Part shown: one piece after another, positions 6,237-13,624 of the stretch
How positions within the stretch are numbered: the stretch's first letter is position 1
Layout: the number at the start of each line of letters is the position of its first letter
Source: Triparma columacea
Taxonomy: Eukaryota; Sar; Bolidophyceae; Parmales; Triparmaceae
DNA length: 14,682 nucleotides
NCBI GenBank assembly: GCA_030267965.1
Contig: BRYA01000685.1
Location: forward strand, 1 to 14,682
Direction: 5' to 3'
Notes under the pieces: model-generated
Told to the model about the DNA's origin: nothing
Databases searched by the model: none
Seen by the model: the letters and a program-made list of their open reading frames with translations, nothing else
Made by a program: the position numbers and the translations under genes

Positions 6237-9200
6237 TTATCTCGTGTGGCTTGAGTTGCTTTTCTGGGCCTTGAACGGCGATGGTTTGGACCACTTTTTA
6301 GACCTATCTCTGCGCTTCTTGAGCATCTTCTTGGCAAAGCTCATCACCTTCCCACTCATATCCTTTTCAGGGCCAGCACTTCCACCTTCACCAGCATTAG
6401 AGCTCACTGGCGTCGTCCCCTCCCTCGAAGACTCCTCCTTTATTCCTGGTTCTCTCATGTCCCAAATGTTCTCGTTTAGAGTGCCCTTGCCCTCCTTGAT
6501 CAGCTTGATCTTGTGCCAGCTCGTCGGGAGGTACTTGTGGATGTCTCCGTTCTTGTACTGGACGTGCCTTCTCTTGTGGTTGTCGATCTTAATTACGATG
6601 CCCTCTCCCCTCGTTTCGTGCATGAGAATCGAACCGACTTGCACTTTCTCCATTCTCGTCGCCGCCTTGATGTACTTCCTTCCCTCCTCGGTGTAAGCCA
6701 TGTGTTTCTTGAGCTCTGACTCCATTCTTGTCTTCATCTCTGGGAACAGATGGATCAACCTATCGACATCCGAAAACATTAGGGAAGCAACGTCGCTATT
6801 CGATGCTGCGCAAATGGAAGCAGTGCGTCTGGCGCCGCGGGCGAGGTACGCGATCTCTCCAAAGAAATCACCCTTGGACATGAGGTGCAAGATTTTGTTG
6901 GGTTCTCGCATGTGGTAAGCAGCAACGTTGCCGTAGACAATGAAGTACATGCAGGAAGTGTCGACAGTCTTCTCATGCTCGTGCACGATAACGTCACCGG
7001 GGAGGTAATAGGACGACTTCAGAAGTTGCACGACATGAACCAGAAGCTCTGGAATCTGGTCGATGTCGAAGAAGGGTATCTTTTTTATCACCTCCCCGTG
7101 CACTGCAACCAGGACCTCGCACTTGAGGTTGTCGCTGAGCTCCCCTAAGATCCTCTCCCTGTTGAGACCTTTGTTCACGGTCCAGATGAAGTCAAGGTAC
7201 TCGAAAACTCTTCGTCTTGTCTGTCCACTTATCTCTAAGTTCCTAAGCTGTTCCGTCACGTCGTCGAGCTTGTTCCTATACCTTGTCTCGGAGCGATGAA
7301 GGTTGCCAATGATGTCAGCCGTCTGACCGACGAGCACGGCACCCACAACCATACCGAACATGCCAAAGAAGATGGCAAAGAGGCATTCAATCTCAGTGGT
7401 TGGGTCAACTCCGTCCTGTACTAGTATCATCATCACCGCGTACAAACTCAAAAGGTACTGTCTGAATTGTGTGAAGCACTCGTTGGTCGAAACCAGCGAG
7501 ATTCCCTTGTTGGAGTCCAAGCTTGTACAAGTGTAGTCAGCCAGCGTAGCAAACTCGGTAATAGTCTTGTGTCCGTGTTCTTCACCGTCACCGAACCCTT
7601 CGCGGGATTGAGCCATGATGATACCCTCGAGCTGGTACCGCATCCATGAGTGATTGTCGTCCAAGTGTTTTTCTTCGTAGAAGGACAGCTGGTACCACAT
7701 GCACGCCTGTGGGGGGGGTGGGGGGGGGGTGGGGGGGGTTAGAGAGAGAGAGAGAGAGAAGTTGGAAGGGGGGGAAAGACAACTAACCATTATGTGCATG
7801 ACAACGATGAAGAGCACCAGCACCCACATTATCCTACCCATATTGATGACGGTTTGGTTGTCACTAAGCCGCTTCACCTTCTTCAAGTGCAGCAACCTGA
7901 AGGACTTGAAGAGCTTTATGTAGGTTGTCCACCACCAAATGTCGCCGATGAAGATGCCGAATAAATCAAAAGGAATTGCCGACATCGCGTCGATCTTGAA
8001 TTCGTTGGAGTTCATGTAGTGTTGACCTATCATTGAAAGATCGACGATGACCCCGCTCTTCTTATCCACGTAGGTGAGGTGGAACGAAATGTAAAGGTCA
8101 AGAACGTAACAGAGCGTGACCAAAAGGTGGTAAATTTTGTAAGCATATGGGGCATCTTCGTTCCCACCCTTCTCGTAGAACACGAATTGGAAGGGAAGAA
8201 CGCAAGCTTCGGTAACAATGAGGAATAAGAGGAAAAGATAGAAACGCTGATAAGTTTTCGAGTCTGAGGGGGGCGAAAGGTAAAAGGGAAAGTGAGCAAC
8301 GGGGTGATCATACATTAACTGGGTGGTAGGGTGAAGGGATTAATTCTCTGTAGTTTAGCTGTTCACCTGAGTCTAGAACCCATTCCGTCAAGTTGGCCGG
8401 CTTTTCATGTCTATGTGGTTTTATCGAGATCTGCTTTGTCATTATGTTGCTATTCTTGTCTAGGCTCATCTCCTTCGTGATGTCCACTACATCGCTGGGT
8501 GTAATAGAGGTTCTCCTGGTACGGGCTTTGGCCTTGTAGATCCCTGACGTCATCCTAGTCGAAGAGTTGTTGATGCCAAACCTCGTTTCAAACATTGGGT
8601 TTCGAAACTGCCCGACTGAATTCTGCAGCTCCTCGAATTCCAAGATTTCCTGGTGCTTCTGACTCGCCTTTTTGGCGACATCTACCAGGGAATCCCTCCT
8701 AATTTTATGCTGCGCGTTCGCAATCTTCGTGCCTACAGTAGTGAAAAGGTGCTTCACCTTGGTCCCTCCGGTGGCATTGGGACTTTCATTTTCGTCGATA
8801 TCTGAGATGTTTGAGGACGCATCGGAAATGGTTCGATCTTTAACCATCGCTTTTGCTGAATCCTTGAATGGCTTCATCAGAAGAGAAAGGATCCGTAGTG
8901 ATCCCCAAGCATTTTTTGCATGTGTGGGGGGTTCGTATGTGAAAGATGTTACCTCAGGAGATTCGGTTCGGTTTAGCTTGTTTTCACTTTTATCTTTGGT
9001 GATAGTTGCTTGAGATGTCATTTCCGATACAAATTCATTCTCCGAGAATTTGGTTTCAATTTCATCATCGTCTTCACCTTCATGCTGCTCGAAGGCCACG
9101 GATTTCTTTTTCTCCTCGAGGGAGGGGCCGTTCTTGAGGGGCGAGGGAGTAAAAACTAGGTCGTTGAGGTCGTAGTGAACACTACCGTCGCTGCGACGAG

Positions 9201-9676
9201 CGAAATTTTGGGTTAGTCTTCAGAATTGTTGTACGTTGCTGTTGCTTTTGCCCTTCTCACCTCTCATAGCCTTTCTCTGAAGACTCAGGGCGTATTGCAT
9301 TAATGGCAAGCTTCTTGAATGGCGATGGATGCCCTTTGTCTTTCTTTGAAGAGCTAGAGGCGCCAGTCTCTCTAGCAGGGTTAAGTTTTTGTCTGTCATT
9401 TAGAATTGACCTGGGAGGCCTCGTCGAGGTAGCAGCTGTAGCTCCTACATTGAACGGGCTTGGAGGATTCGATACAAGAAGACTGGAATCCTCCGGTTCA
9501 CGTGAAAATGGTGGAGAGAAAGGATGCGGCGTATCAGCATGTGTCAATATGGGGTGCTTGGGCGAGGTTGCGTCGGCCTTAAGCATCTCCATGAATTGGA
9601 CGGAAGACATGGGCACCTGGTTCTCAAGAGCATAATCTTCTCCGTCAGGAGTCGAGTCTGAGTCTGAGGGATCCAT
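6237..9676 (-). CDS. Cyclic-nucleotide-binding, CNG/HCN/EAG-type cation channel (four exons)
   Basis: The ATG at 9676 has TGA and TAA in frame just upstream. Exons are 9676-9261, 9190-8367, 8263-7788 and 7706-6237; the phases match and give 1061 residues. Residues 1-400 are disordered and cytosolic. Residues 407-422 (LTEWVLDSDSKTYQRF) are the typical pre-S1 segment, restored only by splicing. S1 is about 421-441, S2 about 455-475. S3 carries the hallmark F-K-I-D...IPFD (503-513). S4 has K530, K533, R536 at three-residue spacing. S5 is about 556-580 (HIMACMWYQ across the last junction). The pore is 655-676 and S6 about 678-705. A C-linker follows, then a CNBD at about 780-906 with FFGEIA (G855, E856) and ARRTAS (R866, T867), the phosphate-binding cassette residues. 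Residues 928-975 are a small beta domain, and the tail is Lys-rich. The family opens on cAMP or cGMP binding at a membrane. The filter lacks GYG, so K+ selectivity is doubtful. Confidence 0.88.
7707..7787 (-). other. 81-nt in-frame, stop-free intron inside S5 of the channel
   Basis: The donor is ATG|GTTAGT and the acceptor CCCACAG|GCG. The length is 27 codons and there are no stops, so the frame reads straight through. The retained peptide would be a Ser/Leu/Pro block ending in six prolines, placed between VVMHIM and ACMWYQ. In this channel family those two blocks are contiguous in S5 (H-x-x-AC-x-W), so removal is strongly favoured. In transcript sense it contains a (CT)9 tract and C runs of 8, 10 and 8. 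Confidence 0.85.
7711..7759 (+). repeat. G-tracts plus (AG)n microsatellite in the channel intron
   Basis: On the plus strand, G runs of 8, 10 and 8 bases at 7711-7738, separated by single T, are followed by an (AG)9 run at 7741-7758. On the minus-strand transcript these make an extreme polypyrimidine tract before the splice acceptor. As DNA, the plus strand could form a G-quadruplex. Confidence 0.85.
8264..8366 (-). other. Intron before S1 of the channel gene
   Basis: The 103-nt intron has donor TCAG|GTGAAC, acceptor CCCCCTCAG|AC and phase 1. Splicing turns two frames, one ending at 8308 and one starting near 8315, into the continuous family-typical segment WVLDSDSKTYQRF. The 3' half is pyrimidine-rich. 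Confidence 0.8.
9191..9260 (-). other. First intron of the channel gene
   Basis: The 70-nt intron has donor GAGAG|GTGAGA, acceptor TCGTCGCAG|CGA and phase 2. A CTAACCC branch-like motif precedes the acceptor. Joining the flanking exons gives the open junction EKGYESDGSVHYDL, with no stop for the next 274 codons. Confidence 0.72.
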
Positions 9677-9982
9677 ATCTTATCAAATATCAAAATATCG
9701 GGGAGAAGATGGGGAAGTGGAAAGATATAAAAAGGGTGCGAGTTTGGGGAATCAGGAAGGGTCGGTTCCTTGGCCGTGAGAGTGTGGGTACGAAGGGGGT
9801 GCAGAGCGGAAGTAGAGGCTTGATTGAAAGGAAGTGGATTTTGAGTTGGGGGTTTCCATTTGGTTTCCAGGAGGATCGGCTTTTGCTTTCGGACATCACA
9901 CTCAAACAATTAATCTAACTTTCCATTTGAATATTAAAAAAGGCACATGACATGTTCGTGGTGTAACAAACAGATATTAGAG
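9677..9982. other. Intergenic region upstream of the channel gene
   Basis: These 306 bp hold the promoter and 5' UTR of the channel (start at 9676) and the 3' end of the helical-repeat gene (stop at 9983). Both frames open on the minus strand here are Pro/Ser/Thr-rich and look like pyrimidine-rich leader sequence rather than protein. I see no TATA box or RNA gene. Confidence 0.45.
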
Positions 9983-12900
9983 CTACGTTGCGGATTTGCG
10001 CAGCCACGACTTCATCCCAGATTTAATCTTTGAAGACACTTTACTTTTTTTCTTCTTGCTCTTTAGCTCTTCCTGAAGCGATGTGATGCCTTCGATGATG
10101 GCAGCTTCCATCTCTTCTCCGCCCATATTCCCCGAAACAACAACAGACTTGCTGGTAATGCTAGAACTTGGAGACTTTGGGAACTCGTCGGTTGTTTCAG
10201 CGCTCCAATCGTCGTCAAAGGAATGCTTAGATTTTTGCTGTGATGAGCGAAGGCCGAGCAGTGGAGGAGCCAAATGGAAGCGACGATCGAAGAATTAGCA
10301 ATATATCATGTGTTTAGGTAGTCGTGTTGCTTTTTTTCTCCTTTCGGGACACACACACATTTATCTATAAGTTTCGAATCGTAATCGATTCTCAACTAAG
10401 TTGATTCCCCTCTATTATCCTCATCGTCTATCGGCACAACACTGCTTACTTTAGCCTTCCCACCTCCTAACCCTGTAATATCTCCAATCAGCTCCATCCA
10501 TTCTCACCTTGCTTCTGCTTTTCGAAAACGCCTTGATTGCGACGTTTGACAGCTTCCTCGTCAACGTCTTGGACCGCGATGCGAGCTCTTGTTTCATGGC
10601 CCTTGTGTCCTTCAGAATGCTCGAGTATTGTGATTCAAGGTCCTCGGCGGCATCCAGACCGGCAGATGGAGAGAGTGAAGGAGGACGCAAGGAACTGCTC
10701 ACATTTTCTGGAAGTGGAGAGAGGGAGGGAGGACGGAGCGTTCTAGCAGGCAGAAAATTGGGTGCAACATGGTGATCGTCGTTGTCGTCGTTATCGTCGT
10801 CGTCGTCGTCGTTTTCTGTCCCACTTGACTCGCTGTCTGAGAGAACACGAGACCGAGCATGATGAGCCAGGTCAGGTCTTGAAGAGGGGGAAGGGGTTGA
10901 TTGGCCAACCTCGGAGGGAATGTCTATAGCGTTGAGTCTTACGGCGATGCGAGCTTCTTCCTCAAGGCGCAATGTCTCAACTTTCGCAGCCTCCTCCTTA
11001 GCGATACGAGCTTCTTCCTCAAGGCGCAATGTCTCAACTTTCGCAGCCTCCTCCTTAGCGATACGAGCTTCTTCCTCGAGGCGAAATGCCTCAACTTTCG
11101 CAGCCTCCTCCTTAGCGATACGAGCTTCTTCCTCAAGGCGCAATGTCTCAACTTTCGCAGCCTCCTCCTTAGCGATACGAGCTTCTTCCTCAAGGCGCAA
11201 TGCCTCAACTTTCGCAGCCTCCTCCTTAGCGATACGAGCTTCTTCCTCGAGGCGCAATGTCTCAACTTTCGCAGCCTCCTCCTTAGCGATCCGAGCGTTG
11301 TGCTTTAACCTAGAATCCTCAACCCTCAACGCCTCCTCCTTGTCATCCTTCTTCATTTTTGAAGCCCTTATTGCCTCCTCTTTCTCTCCCTTCTCATCCT
11401 TGTCCCTAATCCTCTTCAACTTGATCTGCTCCATCCGTTTAATAACGTCTTCCTTCGCGTTAAACTCCCTCTCAACCCCCTTCCGAGTTTGCGTCTTAAT
11501 AGGGGGGGAAAGATTCCCGCTCCCGGAGAGTAGTGCCAAGTAATCTCCGACGCTCCTCTTCTTTCCCGCAACGCCGCTTTCATCCGATGCCGCCTCCACA
11601 TTTTCTTCCGTGACCCCTCCCTCCGCGCCCTCCACCTTTCCGGGTTCCTCCCCGTGCGAAGAGTTATAATTTAGAATGCTGGCGAAAACTTCGTCCGAGA
11701 ACGTGCTCTTTCTACGCCCCTCCATCAGGTCCGAAGCCTCTTCCACCGCTGTCGCAGGGCTTCTGCCAACTTGGACAGGGGAAGAACCGTTTTCAAAGTA
11801 TTCTCTTTTCGCGGGCGGCAAATCCCCTGGCTGCGAGTCCCCGAGCGTATTTGAATCTTGCAGTTGATTGCCCTTACCCTTGGGACTTGACTTTCTGTCA
11901 ATATTTCTCTTTCCCTCCCTCTCGCATTCCGGTGTGTTCGTGCTTTCGGGTGTGCGCGTGCTCGCCGCGGTCCCTGCCCTCCCGTCTGCCTTGACGCTTG
12001 CCCTGAACCTATGGAAATCCTCGTTCCACCTATCCCATTCCTTCCCATTCATATACCCCGCCTTGAGTCCCTCAACAAACCTTCTTTCCATCTCCACCTT
12101 GATCCTTCTCTCCTTCCTTGCCGAGTGCAAAGACGCTGGCGGGAAAGGTGCCTCCGAGTCCGCCGACACCAGCAGTTCCATCTTTTGAATCATGAAGTTA
12201 ATCCTTGAGGCGCACTCCTTTATCTTCGCAGTGCTTTCCCTCGCCTCCCCGGCGCCCGAATTGGCTCTATTAGTGAAAGATAATTCAAAGCCTCTATCAT
12301 CTCCATTCCCTAAGCAAAGAGCAAAGAGGAGCTTCTTGGAACCCTTCCTGTCGGCAACAACTTTGACCTCCGCCTTCCCGTTAACCTCCTTAAAGTAGAT
12401 GTCGCTATTTTTGTCTCCCCCCGTCACTCGGGCCATTACAGCCCTAGCATCAACGTCATCCCAAACCCAAAGTCTCACGTCCTTGTACGCCCCTATTTCT
12501 TCGTTGTTTTCCTTGAGCAGCAAGGGCACATCACAAACTTTGCCATTCCCTTGCTTCCCTCCCTTCCTTCCCCCGACCCATTCGTCCCCCTCCACCATCC
12601 AATCCTTCCCAACCCACCTCCCCCAGCCGCCAAAGTACCTCCCCCAAACCCTCTGCCTAACAATCTTCCCAAAGCCGTCGAACATCCCTTCTATGCACCA
12701 GTAATCCCGCTTCCGGACTAAAGAGCCTGCGAAAACCGCTACGCAAACCTTCGTTATCCATCCCGCTCTTTCGCCTTCCTTCCTGCAATGAGCGGGCGTA
12801 GCGATGAATAAGTGAGGTGGTGAGAGGGCGGGGGGAAAGGTTAGCATCGATAGAAGTGCCGTCCGGAAACAACAACTTCCTCCGCTCGTGGGTTTTGATT

Positions 12901-13469
12901 TTTTTTTTTAACTCTCTTACCTCCATAGCTCCACCCCTTCCTCATCATCTAGCAGTCCCGTGGCCTCCTCGAGGACGGATGTTATTAGCTGGAGCATTTC
13001 ATAGGTTGACAGTACGAGGTTGAGGCAGAGGGGGGACCAACGGGGTAAGGAGGGGAGGGAGGTGAAGGAGGAGCAGAGGACCAAGATGAGCGAGTAGCTA
13101 GAGATTCAGGGGTGAGCACACAATATATATTTTTGATTGCACAGTATCAGGGCTTTTCACTCACGCTGCTTCCCACTGTCTGAGCCTCCTGTATATATCC
13201 ACCCTCCCCCCTTTCTCCAAAACCGTCTCCAGCATGATGACGTTGGCAGACTCCAATACAATCATCGCCTCTCCCTCCACACCGCCCTCATCGCCATCGA
13301 TTGAGGGGTCCATACACTCTTTGGCTATCTCGTCGAGAGTTAAATTCTCAGAGAGTTGTAATTCCAGGTTTTTTGGAGGATTCCATGAAGAAGTACGAGA
13401 GGGCGAGGGGGTGTACGGGATGGGGGGATCACGAATCGTAGAATTAGGGGCGGGTGTAGATGGTAACAT
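9983..13469 (-). CDS. Large unrecognised protein with six 19-residue helical repeats (four exons)
   Basis: The first in-frame ATG is at 13469. Predicted exons are 13469-13165, 13097-12921, 12782-10508 and 10237-9983; phases 2, 2 and 0 agree and give about 1003 residues. Residues 1-60 are Pro/Ser-rich. Residues 60-160 are helical and hydrophobic (RQWEAAYSLILVLCSS... STYEMLQLITSVLEEATGLLD). Residues 162-400 form a Trp-rich alpha/beta-looking region (RDYWCIEGMFDGFG, DVRLWVWDD) matching no family I know. A disordered section and a Lys/Glu coiled coil follow, then six tandem copies of ARIAKEEAAKVETLRLEEE at about 661-774, a likely single alpha-helix. Next come an acidic stretch (poly-Asp near 820) and a duplicated LRPPSLSP. 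The last exon adds 84 residues ending in Lys-rich KSKKKKSKVSSKIKSG. The final junction depends on a 270-nt intron and is the least certain part; without it the protein ends at 10451. No signal peptide is apparent. Confidence 0.62.
10238..10507 (-). other. Last intron of the helical-repeat gene (270 nt, predicted)
   Basis: Donor SRSK AAG|GTGAGA, acceptor CATCACAG|CAA, phase 0. It is longer than the other introns. Reading through adds VRMDGADWRYYRVRRWEG and a stop at 10451. The 3' exon has no ATG near its start, which supports its being an internal or terminal exon. Contents include a short (AC)n at 10349-10359 and repeat copy B. Two separate transcription units remain possible. Confidence 0.5.
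10263..10304 (-). repeat. Intronic repeat copy B (shared with 4595-4630)
   Basis: These 42 bp align with copy A at 33 of 36 positions, differing by three transitions and a 6-nt insertion (caaatg on the plus strand). The element has the same orientation relative to its host gene as copy A. It ends about 25 nt before the predicted acceptor, whereas copy A abuts its acceptor. Confidence 0.7.
10944..11285 (-). repeat. Six perfect-length 57-bp tandem repeats, coding
   Basis: Exactly six 57-bp units are followed by the first bases of a seventh. Each encodes 19 residues, ARIAKEEAAKVETLRLEEE with T/A and L/F variants at two sites. The units differ by only a few bases, so the array is young or homogenised. 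Because 57 is a multiple of three, antisense frames also stay open here; those are artefacts. Confidence 0.95.
12783..12920 (-). other. Second intron of the helical-repeat gene
   Basis: The 138-nt intron has donor ATGGAG|GTAAGA, acceptor CTCATTGCAG|GAA and phase 2. The pyrimidine-rich 3' half reads as an artificial Pro-rich peptide if translated. Joining gives the open junction GVELWRKEGERAGW. Confidence 0.78.
13098..13164 (-). other. First intron of the helical-repeat gene
   Basis: The 67-nt intron has a near-perfect donor GCAGC|GTGAGT, acceptor ATCTCTAG|CTA and phase 2. Splicing gives RQWEAAYSLILVLC. Without it the first frame stops at 13161. Confidence 0.75.
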
Positions 13470-13624
13470 TATAGAAGGTGACCGGGGGGGGTGATTTGAG
13501 GAGAATTTGACGCGTTTGAAGGCTGGCCAAGGCCAAAAAAGAAACAACTGGAAAACACAAGGAGAGAGTGTTTCAAGATCAGATGATAAGAGGAAAGGTC
13601 GAGAAATTCGGAATTCCGTTGGAA

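Noticed and set aside
6237..8315. A stand-alone 692-residue channel starting at the ATG at 8315
   Set aside because: That start lies within the predicted 103-nt intron; splicing from 8367 to 8263 restores the conserved pre-S1 segment and links the channel to its N-terminal exons.
8300..8330. A frameshift splitting the channel gene
   Set aside because: The break in frame is explained by a normal GT-AG intron, so no sequencing error or pseudogene is needed.
8308..9099. A separate 263-residue gene ending at 8308
   Set aside because: It has no ATG (first codon GTG), its frame continues upstream to a splice acceptor at 9191, and its end coincides with a phase-1 donor. It is an exon of the channel gene.
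9690..9909. Coding frames upstream of the channel start
   Set aside because: Two overlapping frames are open only because the strand is pyrimidine-rich; stops TGA and TAA lie in frame just before the ATG at 9676.
10944..11285. CRISPR-like array
   Set aside because: The units are directly contiguous with no unique spacers, and they are coding.
10901..11543. Plus-strand open frames with Ser-rich or Phe/Leu-rich repeats
   Set aside because: They are antisense shadows of the 57-bp coding repeat, whose length keeps all frames open.
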